A DNA stretch of 64,000 nt from Pseudescherichia vulneris NBRC 102420 (GTDB lineage Bacteria; Pseudomonadota; Gammaproteobacteria; Enterobacterales; Enterobacteriaceae): assembly GCF_000759795.1 (NCBI RefSeq), contig NZ_BBMZ01000002.1, positions 372,001 through 436,000 on the forward strand, read 5' to 3'. The translations under genes and the position numbers were made by a program. A model generated the notes under the pieces. That model made no database searches, was not told where the DNA came from, and was given only the letters and a program-made list of their open reading frames with translations. Below are positions 40,921-49,427 of this stretch, piece by piece (position 1 is the first letter of the stretch; each line of letters opens with the position of its first letter).

Positions 40921-41007
40921 GCGAAGGTGGCGGAATTGGTAGACGCGCTAGCTTCAGGTGTTAGTGTCCTTACGGATGTGGGGGTTCGAGTCCCCCCCCT
41001 CGCACCA
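40921..41007 (+). tRNA. tRNA-Leu(CAG), copy 1
   Basis: An 87-nt class II tRNA starting GCGAAGGTGGCGGAATTGG and ending in encoded CCA. The acceptor stem GCGAAGG pairs with the 3' end CCTCGCACCA region. The anticodon CAG is at 40955-40957. The long variable arm is TGTCCTTACGGATG. It decodes CUG and corresponds to the E. coli leuQPV genes. Confidence 0.96.
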
Positions 41008-41036
41008 TAAATCACGATTGATATTGCTCGCACTGG

Positions 41037-41122
41037 GCGAAGGTGGCGGAATTGGTAGACGCGCTAGCTTCAGGTGTTAGTGTCCTTTGGATGTGGGGGT
41101 TCGAGTCCCCCCCCTCGCACCA
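41037..41122 (+). tRNA. tRNA-Leu(CAG), copy 2
   Basis: An 86-nt copy, identical to the first except in the variable arm, TGTCCTTTGGATG, which is one base shorter. The anticodon CAG is at 41071-41073 and CCA is encoded. It starts 30 bp after copy 1. Confidence 0.95.
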
Positions 41123-41159
41123 ACGAGGCGATATCAAAAGCAAAAAGTAAGATAGCTGT

Positions 41160-41245
41160 GCGAAGGTGGCGGAATTGGTAGACGCGCTAGCTTCAGGTGT
41201 TAGTGTCCTTTGGATGTGGGGGTTCGAGTCCCCCCCCTCGCACCA
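41160..41245 (+). tRNA. tRNA-Leu(CAG), copy 3
   Basis: An 86-nt copy, identical to copy 2, with the anticodon CAG at 41194-41196 and encoded CCA. It starts 38 bp after copy 2. No obvious hairpin terminator follows. Confidence 0.95.
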
Positions 41246-41556
41246 CTTATCTTGCTCTCCCCGGTACGACTTCTCCTGTTTCACCCTATTTTCATATTCA
41301 TTACCATCAGCATTATCCCGCCAGTCAGGCGATCCCGATATCACCACTCCCCACCCACTTGCCAGCCTGCGGTCACACTACTGCATGAACTTTCTACATC
41401 TGTTAATGACAGACATTCATGAAGGTGATAAATTGTGCGCCTCGGAAAATACATAACAATTTCTTAATCTTTTTTCGCGAATTTTTACTCACGCGTTATT
41501 TCTCATTTTGCCAACCATAACTTTTTATATATTGCAGATTAATAACGACATTACAC
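41246..41556. other. Gene-free stretch after the tRNA-Leu cluster
   Basis: About 311 bp, becoming AT-rich toward the diguanylate cyclase. I see no repeats of the tRNA 3' end, no integrase remnant and no clear terminator. It should contain the cyclase promoter. In K-12 this gap holds yjjZ; I find no counterpart. Confidence 0.6.
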
Positions 41557-42621
41557 ATGACAGCACAATCCTGGCATAACCTCTGTAACAAGAAATATCA
41601 ATTATCGCTGCGGTTATTCTTGTTTCTCAATGCCGTTTCGGCCCTCTTCTCATACCTGCTGCCGCTGAGCAGCGCCAAAGGCGTGACGCTGCCGCTCGGG
41701 CTGCTCTTCACCGCTAGCGTTGCGCTGCTGCTGTGGCATGGATGGCAAGCAGAGAAGAAAATAAATATACCGCTCATTTCGCTCGTATTTGGCAGCCTGT
41801 GGGCGTGGCATGTTAGCGTCAAATATTCCGTTATCGGCCACCAGGATCCGGCTTATCTTTTAATTGCGCTATTAAGCGTATTATTCATTGGAACTATCGC
41901 TTTCTCTAACAATATCAGCGCGTTTATCTTGCATTCCCTGCCGGTCAGCGTGGCCTGCCTCTGGCTTAGCGACGGTAACGCCTGGTTAAGGGTGCTCTAC
42001 TGCTTCGCCCTGCCGGTCGTCGGCATCGCCATCCAGCATGTTATTCAGCGCCGTAATGAAAGCTTTGCCCAGGATCTCATGTACAGGCTGCTGGATGAGC
42101 GTAAAACCCTGAACGATTTAAGCATGCTCGATCCGCTGACCGGCCTCTATAACCGCCGCGGCCTGCAAAATAAGCTCGATAACCTGCTCGCCCATGATGA
42201 CGGCAGACAGTTCGTGCTGCTGCTGGATATCGACCACTTTAAGGCCTACAACGATCACTACGGCCATATGATGGGTGACCAGGCGCTGATCCGTGTTTCT
42301 GCCGCTATCCGTGACGCCGTGCGCTCCCGGGATATCGTGGCCCGCTTCGGCGGCGAGGAGTTTATGATCCTGCTGAGCAACGTCGATCTGGAGCACGCCC
42401 GCACTACTGCCGAGCGCATTCGCCAGCAGGTTTTCGATCTCAAGATCCCGCATATGTTTAATGAGAGCGTGGCAACCAACGTCACGGTGAGCATCGGTAT
42501 CGCCCCGCTGCTCGACGAAGATATTGAGGATGCGCTGGGCAAAGCGGATAAGGCGCTATATGAAGCGAAGCATTTAGGCCGCAACTCTATTCTGGTCAGC
42601 GGCGAGCTACAGATGGCGTAA
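41557..42621 (+). CDS. Membrane diguanylate cyclase (GGEEF)
   Basis: A 354-residue protein with an N-terminal membrane region of about six helices (about 15-165) and a C-terminal GGDEF domain (about 190-350). The active site is GGEEF at 265-269, with metal ligand region LLDIDHFK (D224). An RxxD inhibitory site, RSRD (256-259), lies exactly five residues before GGEEF, so product inhibition by c-di-GMP is expected. It should make c-di-GMP from GTP. Salmonella has a GGDEF gene in this neighbourhood (STM4551, from memory); K-12 does not. Confidence 0.9.
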   Translation: MTAQSWHNLCNKKYQLSLRLFLFLNAVSALFSYLLPLSSAKGVTLPLGLLFTASVALLLWHGWQAEKKINIPLISLVFGSLWAWHVSVKYSVIGHQDPAYLLIALLSVLFIGTIAFSNNISAFILHSLPVSVACLWLSDGNAWLRVLYCFALPVVGIAIQHVIQRRNESFAQDLMYRLLDERKTLNDLSMLDPLTGLYNRRGLQNKLDNLLAHDDGRQFVLLLDIDHFKAYNDHYGHMMGDQALIRVSAAIRDAVRSRDIVARFGGEEFMILLSNVDLEHARTTAERIRQQVFDLKIPHMFNESVATNVTVSIGIAPLLDEDIEDALGKADKALYEAKHLGRNSILVSGELQMA

Positions 42622-42682
42622 ACGCAAACAGACGGGCATTTAGCGACAAAAATGTTGCGCTTGCGTCTGCCTGTGGTTAGGA

Positions 42683-42701
42683 TTGGCAATCATTATCATT
42701 T
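42683..42701. promoter_or_regulatory. Fur box upstream of fhuF
   Basis: TTGGCAATCATTATCATTT. The stretch AATCATTATCATT fits the hexamer-type Fur consensus (GATAAT repeats in reverse). It lies about 20 bp before the fhuF start, as expected for the Fur-repressed fhuF gene. Confidence 0.8.
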
Positions 42702-42721
42702 AGATTCCGGTCTAACCTCCT

Positions 42722-43510
42722 ATGGCGCAACGTTCCGAACTGCTGGCAAACGATCTGATTTGGCGAACCCCGCTGTATAGCGCTGCGCCAACGCTTGCCA
42801 ATGCTTTACGCGAAACCCTGTCCAGCCAGCGTCCGCACATGCTGGAGGTTATCCGTCTCGATGAGCCACCGCCGCACCAGGCGATGACTCTGGCGCAGTG
42901 GCAGCGCCCCGCCGCGCTGCGCACGCTGCTGGCCGACTACGCCGATCATATCTACCGTAACCAGCCGCATCTGCCTCGCGAAGGGAAACCGCTTCTCTCG
43001 CTGTGGGCGCAGTGGTATCTGGGCCTGCTGGTTCCGCCGCTGATGCTGGCCCTGCTGGCGCACGACACCGCGCTGGATCTCTCCCCGGAACATTTTCACG
43101 TTGAATTCCATGAAACGGGCCGCGCGGCCTGCTTCTGGGCCGACGTGCATGCCGATCGTTACACCACGCTGTTAGACGATCGTGGCCGCATCGAGAAGCT
43201 CATCGTCTCGGCAATGCTGCCGGTCGTTCAGGCGCTGGAAGCGACCGGCGAGATCAACGGCAAGCTTATCTGGAGCAATACGGGTTATCTCATCAACTGG
43301 TATCTGAATGAGATGAAGCCGCTGCTCGGCGATGCCAGAGTGAGCGCCCTGCGTCAGCTCTGCTTTTTCGATAAAACGCTGACAAACGGCATTGATAACC
43401 CACTCTGGCGCACCGTGGTGCTGCGTGAAGGCGTGCTGACGCGTCGTACCTGCTGTCAGCGCTACCGCCTGCCGGATGTCCAGCAGTGCGGCGACTGTAC
43501 GCTTAAATAA
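42722..43510 (+). CDS. fhuF: Ferric iron reductase protein FhuF
   Basis: A 262-residue cytosolic [2Fe-2S] protein that reduces iron in hydroxamate siderophores such as ferrioxamine B. The unusual cluster ligands C244, C245, C256 and C259 (TCCQRYRLPDVQQCGDC) are all present at the same positions as in E. coli. The length matches. The Fur box is just upstream. It is convergent with the EIIC gene, 3 bp away. Confidence 0.96.
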   Translation: MAQRSELLANDLIWRTPLYSAAPTLANALRETLSSQRPHMLEVIRLDEPPPHQAMTLAQWQRPAALRTLLADYADHIYRNQPHLPREGKPLLSLWAQWYLGLLVPPLMLALLAHDTALDLSPEHFHVEFHETGRAACFWADVHADRYTTLLDDRGRIEKLIVSAMLPVVQALEATGEINGKLIWSNTGYLINWYLNEMKPLLGDARVSALRQLCFFDKTLTNGIDNPLWRTVVLREGVLTRRTCCQRYRLPDVQQCGDCTLK

Positions 43511-43513
43511 CTC

Positions 43514-44857
43514 TCACGCGACCTGCTGACTTTCACCCTCTGCGCGCTGTGACTCCTGCGCCTCCTGCTCCAGAAGCTGTTTCTCGTACACTTTGAAGAA
43601 CGGGAAGTAGATCACGGCGGAGACCACGGCCAGCAGAACGACAAGGATGGCCGCCCGGTAGTCCCAGCCCAGCGCCCAGGCTGCACCAATCGGTGCCGGT
43701 GCAGTCCAGGGAACCACGGCAATCACCCGACCAATCAGATCCATTTTCATTGCGCCCCAGGCAATCACCGAGTTAACCAGCGGTGCGAGCAGGAAGGGGA
43801 TAAAAAAGACCGGGTTCATGACGATAGGCGTGCCAAAGATAACCGGCTCGTTAATATTAAAGAAGCTGGGGACAATGCTAAGCCGCCCGATCGAGCGCAG
43901 GTGTACAGATCGGCTACGCAGATAGCAGATCACTAGCCCCATAGTCGCCCCGGAGCCCCCCACGACAATAAAGAACGTCCAGAACGCTTCCATAAAGATG
44001 TGCGGCAGCGGCGCGCCCTGCGCCAGTGCGGTCTGGTTCATCCCCAGGTTGGTTAACCAGAACATCTGCAACATGCCGGAGACGATAGCCGCCCCGTGAA
44101 TGCCTGCGAACCACAGCAGGTGGCCAATCAGCACCGCCAGCAGAATGGCAGGCAGCGAGTCCGCGGCGGCCACCAGCGGCTTGAATAGCGCCATAATCGC
44201 CTGGGGGATCAGCACCGAGAACTCTGACTGAATAAACAGGCTCAGCGGGTAAAGCGTCAGCACCACGACCAATACCGGGATCAGCAGATCGAACGAGTTT
44301 TTAATCATCGGCGGCACCTGGTCCGGCAGACGGATCCCGATGTTATGCGCTTTTAGAAAGCGCATCAGCTCCACGCAGTAGATGGCGACCAGGATAGCGG
44401 TAAAGATCCCGGTGCCGCCGAGGCTATGCACCGGCAAGGCGCTATCGGTTTTTGGCGCGGCTACCAGCAGAAAGGCCATCAGCGAGAGCATGGCGCACAT
44501 GAAGGGGTCGAGCTGGTGCGACTTTACATAGTGCTTGCCGAGGTTATAGGCGATGGCGGCACAGATGTAGATCGACATGATCCCCATGGTCATATCGAAC
44601 GGGGTGAGGATCCGCCCCTCATACTGCTTGGCCAGATCGAGCCAGCCGCGGGCGAAGCCCCAGGTGGTATCCGGTGAAAATGGGGGATAGGCAAAAATAA
44701 GCAGGAAGGAGCCGACAATCATAAAGGGCATTGCCGAGATAAAACCATCACGAATTGCCATCACATGACGCTGAGCAGAGATGCGTCCGGCAATGGGGCT
44801 GACATAATTTTCAACAAAACGGAAGATCAGGTTAAACGCAGCGTGGTTGGCAGACAT
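43514..44857 (-). CDS. PTS EIIC, lactose/cellobiose (Lac) family, unaccompanied by EIIA/EIIB
   Basis: A 447-residue, about 10-helix permease of the CelB/ChbC type. Family marks are ISAQRHVMAIRDGFI near residue 25-39, LLWFAGIHGA, and FFNINEPVIFGTPIVMNPVFFIPF. In the phosphotransferase system it imports a beta-glucoside or related sugar that EIIB phosphorylates. No EIIA, EIIB or glycosidase lies within this window, so partners must come from elsewhere. A double AACCGGTT operator lies at 44924-44944, about 70 bp before the start. It is absent from K-12 at this site. Confidence 0.88.
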   Translation of the reverse strand: MSANHAAFNLIFRFVENYVSPIAGRISAQRHVMAIRDGFISAMPFMIVGSFLLIFAYPPFSPDTTWGFARGWLDLAKQYEGRILTPFDMTMGIMSIYICAAIAYNLGKHYVKSHQLDPFMCAMLSLMAFLLVAAPKTDSALPVHSLGGTGIFTAILVAIYCVELMRFLKAHNIGIRLPDQVPPMIKNSFDLLIPVLVVVLTLYPLSLFIQSEFSVLIPQAIMALFKPLVAAADSLPAILLAVLIGHLLWFAGIHGAAIVSGMLQMFWLTNLGMNQTALAQGAPLPHIFMEAFWTFFIVVGGSGATMGLVICYLRSRSVHLRSIGRLSIVPSFFNINEPVIFGTPIVMNPVFFIPFLLAPLVNSVIAWGAMKMDLIGRVIAVVPWTAPAPIGAAWALGWDYRAAILVVLLAVVSAVIYFPFFKVYEKQLLEQEAQESQRAEGESQQVA

Positions 44858-44923
44858 TTGGCTCTCCGGTCAGGCGAAAAATGGAATGGCAAAATGAGTA
44901 TTAGCCTCCGATCTGCACTGTGC

Positions 44924-44944
44924 AACCGGTTACTGTAACCGGTT
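44924..44944. promoter_or_regulatory. Double AACCGGTT operator before the EIIC gene
   Basis: Two copies of the palindrome AACCGGTT (44924-44931 and 44937-44944) lie 13 bp apart and together form a larger inverted repeat with 9-bp arms (AACCGGTTA / TAACCGGTT) around CTG. The LacI/GalR family recognises such cores (for example AscG and relatives). It probably represses the EIIC gene. Confidence 0.65.
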
Positions 44945-45011
44945 TCCGTGATTGTGAAGAGGATCGATAATCGGCCTGGCACCCCGTGCATAACCAGGAT
45001 TTACCTCACAG

Positions 45012-45698
45012 TTAGGCCGATATCCGTCGTCGGGGTGAAGTAGGCTTATTCAGCGTTTTTTGCATCTGTATAAGAATGTCCGCAGCGTAGAGCAGTTCTG
45101 CATCGTTACGTACGCCCAATTTCGTCATAAGACTCAGCTTATAGGCACGAATGACCTTGATATTGCGCTTGAAGTAGCAGGCAATATCTACAATCGAGTA
45201 CCCCTTTGTGGTACAAAAAATAATGTCACGCTCGGTCTGGCTCAGCACCTCGTCATCGCTGAAATACCAGAGATTGAGCTCGTTATCGTTTCGCTGCTGG
45301 TTCTCGTTGAGCCACTTCCACAGCTGCTGACGCATCACCTCTAGCGGCGCTGTTTTACTGAGAATGCCGTGCAGTGACGTAGGTGAAAAACGGCTTACCA
45401 GCCGCTCTTCCATCTCATTCCCGGCCAGCACAATACGCAGCCTATCGGGGTAGTTTTTTTCCATATGGTTTAGCGCTCTCAGACACTCTAGCCTTTCCGT
45501 TCTGATACCCGATAGCGAGTAAATAAGTGAAAAGAAAGGTGTCCACACTATGGCTCTGAGGAACGTCGCGTAATCCTTAAAAAAGTGAAACTGAAAATGT
45601 GCCGTCGCTGCGTGTGGAAATAGCTGACTTAGTCCAGTTTCGCTTATGGCACATCGCTCAATAATGGCAACGTGTTTGCTTTTTCCGCTTTTTTCCAT
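45012..45698 (-). CDS. bglJ: LuxR-family regulator BglJ
   Basis: A 228-residue protein with a divergent receiver-like N-terminal half and a LuxR-type helix-turn-helix at about 150-205 (LSQTERDIIFCTTKGYSI, then KLGVRNDAELLYA). In E. coli BglJ forms heterodimers with RcsB, independent of phosphorylation, to activate bgl and leuO. Assignment rests mainly on position behind yjjQ, so the symbol is less certain than the family. It overlaps yjjQ by 55 nt. Confidence 0.75.
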   Translation of the reverse strand: MEKSGKSKHVAIIERCAISETGLSQLFPHAATAHFQFHFFKDYATFLRAIVWTPFFSLIYSLSGIRTERLECLRALNHMEKNYPDRLRIVLAGNEMEERLVSRFSPTSLHGILSKTAPLEVMRQQLWKWLNENQQRNDNELNLWYFSDDEVLSQTERDIIFCTTKGYSIVDIACYFKRNIKVIRAYKLSLMTKLGVRNDAELLYAADILIQMQKTLNKPTSPRRRISA

Positions 45699-46381
45699 TG
45701 CCCATCATCTCCGTAGGTTATATTTAAATTCAATATACTTGCGCCCTGACTACTATTAATCCACGCAAATAGCTCGGCATTACTGCGTAAACAGAGACGG
45801 CGCATGGCGCTATTTTTTTGTGCACTCACCGTTTTATTACTCTTTTTCAGCATGGCTGCAATTTGATTAATACCCCATCCTTTACCAAGAAGTCGTAATA
45901 CCTGTCTTTCCGAATAGGTTAGAGAGACGGGAGGTATGTTTTCATCATGGATGTCGCCATCATGTGGGGATAACAGTACCTCGCTGATTTCGCCTGCGCG
46001 CCGACTGCCGCTACGGATGGCATTAATTATCCCGTCGAGAGGTTCCATGCTGGAAAGGAGCGTACTCTCCGAACGTAACAGCTGCTCTACCGCCATGGGA
46101 TAGACCTGCAGTGGAACCATAAAAATCCAATGATTTTCAGTAAGATGCATCATCATCGCGGCGTACTCCCTGCAGGCGCTGCGCGCCTTGTGCAGATCGT
46201 TGGTGAGATCGACAAATACAACGCTTGCGCGCTGTAGCAGAGAGAACGTGACCTCCTGCCGGGTAGAGCAGCAGACAACTTCATACTCATGAAAAGCATC
46301 GTCCATAATAGCAACAAAACCGCGCTGTATTAGCGGCGCTTTGCTTATTATCACTGCGCACCTATATTTTTCTGGTAACAT
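45644..46381 (-). CDS. yjjQ: LuxR-family regulator YjjQ
   Basis: A 245-residue regulator with the YjjQ helix-turn-helix, LTYSERQVLRLLGKGWGINQ and AAMLKKSNKTVSAQKNSAMR (about 155-200), nearly identical to E. coli there. E. coli YjjQ represses flagellar and capsule genes. The ATG at 46379-46381 is chosen because GGAGGTGGT stands directly before it; a start 7 codons upstream lacks one. It is the first gene of yjjQ-bglJ, silenced by H-NS in E. coli. Confidence 0.9.
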   Translation of the reverse strand: MLPEKYRCAVIISKAPLIQRGFVAIMDDAFHEYEVVCCSTRQEVTFSLLQRASVVFVDLTNDLHKARSACREYAAMMMHLTENHWIFMVPLQVYPMAVEQLLRSESTLLSSMEPLDGIINAIRSGSRRAGEISEVLLSPHDGDIHDENIPPVSLTYSERQVLRLLGKGWGINQIAAMLKKSNKTVSAQKNSAMRRLCLRSNAELFAWINSSQGASILNLNITYGDDGQWKKAEKANTLPLLSDVP

Positions 46382-46855
46382 ACCACCTCCGCTTTCATTC
46401 AAAAAACCAGGAGTTATTTATTCGCTCATTGAAATAATTTCCGTGAATAAAAAACGATCGAATAAACTTTTTGTACAGCTTTAGCACTGTAGACAAAGCA
46501 CAGGATTAAGATTACGTGTAACCGTTTTATCGTGTCGACTGACGTCAGTCATCAGAGGGAGCATGTTTCTCCCTACCCTAATATTGCACATCTTTACTGG
46601 AAAAAATAATGGCTGACACCTTAAAAAAGTAAAATATAGAGTAAGCAAATTTAAATATATAGATAACGTGAATGTAAAATTGGGTTTGTTCGGGTCAATA
46701 GCGCGCCGTAACCGGATCAAATCGCCAGCATCAAGATAAATTGATTAATTAGCTAAATATTGATCTATCACAGCGCCGTTCGGGTAGCACGTTGTGTTAA
46801 AAATAGGTTTTCTATTTCACCCTATGGGTATTTCGCTACGCTAGCGAGGCATCTT
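46382..46855. other. AT-rich divergent region between yjjQ and yjjP
   Basis: About 474 bp, distinctly AT-rich (long A/T runs around 46410-46460 and 46610-46760). It should carry promoters for both yjjQ and yjjP. The composition is that of an H-NS binding region, in line with silencing of yjjQ-bglJ in E. coli. Small ORFs here have no family resemblance. Confidence 0.6.
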
Positions 46856-47632
46856 ATGCAAGCAGATCGGGATCAACAGCGGGCCGTAACGCGACTGTGC
46901 ATTCAGTGCGGCCTTCTCCTGTTACAGCACGGTGCGGAGAGCGCGCTGGTGGAGGAGCTCTCTACCCGTCTTGGCCTCGCGCTAAGCATGGATAGCGTCG
47001 AGAGCGCCATCGCCGCGAACGCCATTGTGCTCACCACCATTCAGAACGGCCAATGCCTGACCTCGACGCGTAAAAACCGCGATCGAGGCATCAACATGCA
47101 TGTGGTCACTGAGGTGCAGCACATCGTCATTATGACCGAGCATAAGCTGCTGGATGCGAGAGGCGTCGAGCGACGCTTTAACCAGATTAAGCCGCTGCGC
47201 TATTCGCGCTGGCTCGTCACGCTGGCGGTTGGCCTCTCCTGCGCCTGCTTCTGCAAACTGAATAACGGCGGCTGGGATGGGGCAGCCATCACCTTCTGTG
47301 CCAGCAGCGTCGCCATGTACGTGCGCCTGACGCTGGCCCAGCGGCATCTGCATCCGCAGATCAACTTCTGCCTGACGGCCTTTGTGGCTACCACCGTCTC
47401 AGGGCTGCTGCTTACCCTGCCCGCCTTCGCCCACACGTCAACGGTCGCGATGGCGGCCAGCGTCCTGCTGCTGGTTCCCGGCTTTCCGCTGATTAACGCC
47501 GTTGCCGACATGTTTAAAGGCCATATCAATACCGGACTGGCACGCTGGGCCATTGCCAGCCTGTTGACGCTGGCAACCTGTATCGGGGTGGTGATGGCCA
47601 TGACGCTGTGGGGGCTACGCGGATGGGTGTAA
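46856..47632 (+). CDS. yjjP: Succinate exporter subunit YjjP (ThrE family)
   Basis: A 258-residue protein with a ThrE-type N-terminal domain (1-110; [20 protein letters not shown]) and five membrane helices. With YjjB it exports succinate in E. coli. The ATG at 46856 is chosen to match E. coli (256 aa); the open frame upstream is AT-rich leader. Its last 10 nt overlap yjjB. Confidence 0.94.
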   Translation: MQADRDQQRAVTRLCIQCGLLLLQHGAESALVEELSTRLGLALSMDSVESAIAANAIVLTTIQNGQCLTSTRKNRDRGINMHVVTEVQHIVIMTEHKLLDARGVERRFNQIKPLRYSRWLVTLAVGLSCACFCKLNNGGWDGAAITFCASSVAMYVRLTLAQRHLHPQINFCLTAFVATTVSGLLLTLPAFAHTSTVAMAASVLLLVPGFPLINAVADMFKGHINTGLARWAIASLLTLATCIGVVMAMTLWGLRGWV

Positions 47633-48096
47633 CTGATTTTCTGCTGGCGCTGGCGCAGGACATGATCCTCTCCGCTATTCCTGCCGTTGGCTTTGCCATG
47701 GTGTTCAACGTGCCGCAGCGTGCCCTGCCCTGGTGTGCGCTGCTGGGTGCCATTGGCCACGGCGCGCGAATGGTGATGATGACCAGCGGCATCAACATTG
47801 AATGGTCCACCTTTGTTGCTGCCATGCTGGTTGGCTGCATCGGCATCCGCTGGTCACGCTGGTATCTTGCCCATCCCAAGGTCTTTACCGTTGCGGCGGT
47901 GATCCCGATGTTTCCGGGCATCTCGGCCTATACGGCGATGATCTCCGCGGTGAAGATAGGCCATTTGGGCTACAGCGAAACGCTGATGATCCTGCTGCTG
48001 ACCAACTTTCTCAAGGCCACCTCCATTGTGGCAGCGCTCTCTGTCGGTCTGTCAGTACCTGGATTGTGGCTCTACCGGAAGCGCCCCCGCGTTTGA
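47623..48096 (+). CDS. yjjB: Succinate exporter subunit YjjB (ThrE_2)
   Basis: A 157-residue, five-helix membrane protein, the same length as E. coli YjjB; the conserved [19 protein letters not shown] (about 83-101) is present. It is the small partner of YjjP. The start ATG at 47623 lies inside the yjjP end, so translation is coupled. Confidence 0.95.
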   Translation: MGVTDFLLALAQDMILSAIPAVGFAMVFNVPQRALPWCALLGAIGHGARMVMMTSGINIEWSTFVAAMLVGCIGIRWSRWYLAHPKVFTVAAVIPMFPGISAYTAMISAVKIGHLGYSETLMILLLTNFLKATSIVAALSVGLSVPGLWLYRKRPRV

Positions 48097-48161
48097 GGTT
48101 TGTGTTCTGCCTGCGCCGTGGTAATAATCCCTGTTCCTGTTGCGGCCAAAAAGAGGCGGAT

Positions 48162-48803
48162 GTGAAGCACGACGGCGTTTATTTACCGGAGAAACTGGAC
48201 GAGTCTAGCCTGAAGGACAAAATCTTCACCAGTGCCATTGAGCTATTTGCCGAGTATGGTCTGAACGGTGCCCGCATGGAGCAGATCGCCGAGAAGGCGG
48301 GCACCACCAAACGGATGGTGGTTTACCATTTTAAGACCAAAGAGACCCTCTATTTGCAGGTGCTTGAGTATGTTTATACCCAGATCCGCGCCAGCGAAAC
48401 GCGGCTTAACCTGACGCGCCTGCCACCGGTGGAGGCGATGGTTGAACTGGTAGAAAGCACCTTTGATTATCATGCTGCGCATCCCGATTTTATTCGCATT
48501 ATCTGTATGGAGAACATGCAGCGCGGACGCTACATGCAGCAGTCAGAGTATCTGCGCAAGGTAAACCGCAGCGCGCTGGTCCTGCTGGAGGATATTTTAC
48601 AGCGCGGCCAGCAAAAGCAGCTTTTCAGCCGCAGCGTGAATGCCCGCGACGTGCACCGTCTGATGAGCAGCTTCAGCTTCCACTACGTGGCGAACAGCTA
48701 CACCTTTACGCTGCTGTTTGAAGAGGGTGCAGATAGCCAGGCCCAGCAGGCGCACTATCGTGCAATGGCGGTGCAGGTGGTGCTGCGCTATGTCTGTCCG
48801 TGA
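48162..48803 (+). CDS. TetR/AcrR-family transcriptional regulator
   Basis: A 213-residue regulator with a TetR DNA-binding domain at about 18-65 (helix-turn-helix MEQIAEKAGTTKRMVVYHFK) and a ligand/dimer domain that includes HPDFIRIICMENMQRGRYM. The start is an in-frame GTG at 48162 with AGAGG before it; an ATG one base upstream is out of frame. The ligand is unknown. It lies between yjjB and ohrR in co-directional order; K-12 has none of these three genes here. Confidence 0.85.
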   Translation: MKHDGVYLPEKLDESSLKDKIFTSAIELFAEYGLNGARMEQIAEKAGTTKRMVVYHFKTKETLYLQVLEYVYTQIRASETRLNLTRLPPVEAMVELVESTFDYHAAHPDFIRIICMENMQRGRYMQQSEYLRKVNRSALVLLEDILQRGQQKQLFSRSVNARDVHRLMSSFSFHYVANSYTFTLLFEEGADSQAQQAHYRAMAVQVVLRYVCP

Positions 48804-48830
48804 TGGGGTGACTTGTCACAAAAATATAAC

Positions 48831-48849
48831 TTGCAATTAAATCGTGCAC
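48831..48849. promoter_or_regulatory. Candidate OhrR operator at ohrR
   Basis: TTGCAATTAAATCGTGCAC is an imperfect dyad resembling OhrR boxes of the TTGCAATT-AAATTGCA type. It lies about 17 bp before the ohrR start. Autorepression would fit. Confidence 0.45.
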
Positions 48850-48865
48850 TATCTATATTCATTGC

Positions 48866-49321
48866 ATGAAGACGAAATCGACGGCTCCGGCAGATGCGCC
48901 GCTGGCCCTGAATAATCAGCTCTGCTTTGCGCTCTACTCCGCAAACCTGGCGCTGAATAAACTCTATCGGCAGCTGCTGGCGCCGTTAGGCCTCACCTAC
49001 CCGCAGTATTTGGTCATGCTGGTACTGTGGGAGCGGGACGACATTACCGTGTCAGAGATTGGCGAGCAGCTGTTTCTCGACTCTGCCACCCTGACACCGC
49101 TGCTGAAACGCCTGGAGAGCGCCGGGCTGATTGTTCGCCAGCGCTCGCGTCAGGATGAACGCCAGGTCGCCGTCACTCTGACCGAATCGGGACGGGCGCT
49201 GCATGAGAAGGCGCTTGCTATTCCAGAGTCGGTACGCTGTGCCGCCGCCTGCGATACAGATTCACTGGCCGCCCTTCAGCACGAGCTGGAGACGCTGCGC
49301 CACCAGCTTCACAAGGCATAG
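48866..49321 (+). CDS. ohrR: Organic-hydroperoxide-sensing repressor OhrR (MarR family)
   Basis: A 151-residue winged-helix MarR protein. The reactive cysteine is C20 in [16 protein letters not shown], the OhrR hallmark. The DNA-binding wing region [24 protein letters not shown] (given here for residues about 70-93) follows. Oxidation of C20 by organic hydroperoxides would release the ohr promoter. It stands directly upstream of ohr. Confidence 0.92.
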   Translation: MKTKSTAPADAPLALNNQLCFALYSANLALNKLYRQLLAPLGLTYPQYLVMLVLWERDDITVSEIGEQLFLDSATLTPLLKRLESAGLIVRQRSRQDERQVAVTLTESGRALHEKALAIPESVRCAAACDTDSLAALQHELETLRHQLHKA

Positions 49322-49369
49322 ACTTAACACAGTATAGCGCCGTCGTTGACGGCCTTATACGCAACATAT

Positions 49370-49385
49370 AAATAGCGCGCTATTT
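49370..49385. promoter_or_regulatory. Palindromic site in the ohr promoter
   Basis: AAATAGCGCGCTATTT is a perfect 16-bp palindrome 43 bp before the ohr ATG. It is flanked by TATAGCG repeats (near 49333, 49386 and 49396). It could be an OhrR or other regulator site. Confidence 0.55.
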
Positions 49386-49427
49386 TATAGCGCATATAGC
49401 GATAACAGCGAAAATAAGGAACCTGCC

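Noticed and set aside
40921-41245. Tandem repeats resembling a CRISPR array
   Set aside because: The repeat units are complete tRNA-Leu genes of 86-87 nt with encoded CCA and differing short spacers, and no cas genes are near.
41012-41347. A minus-strand ORF with an internal repeat (EGGDSNPHIQRTLTPEAS) over the tRNA cluster
   Set aside because: The repeated peptide is just the antisense translation of tRNA-Leu copies 2 and 3. No ribosome binding site supports it.
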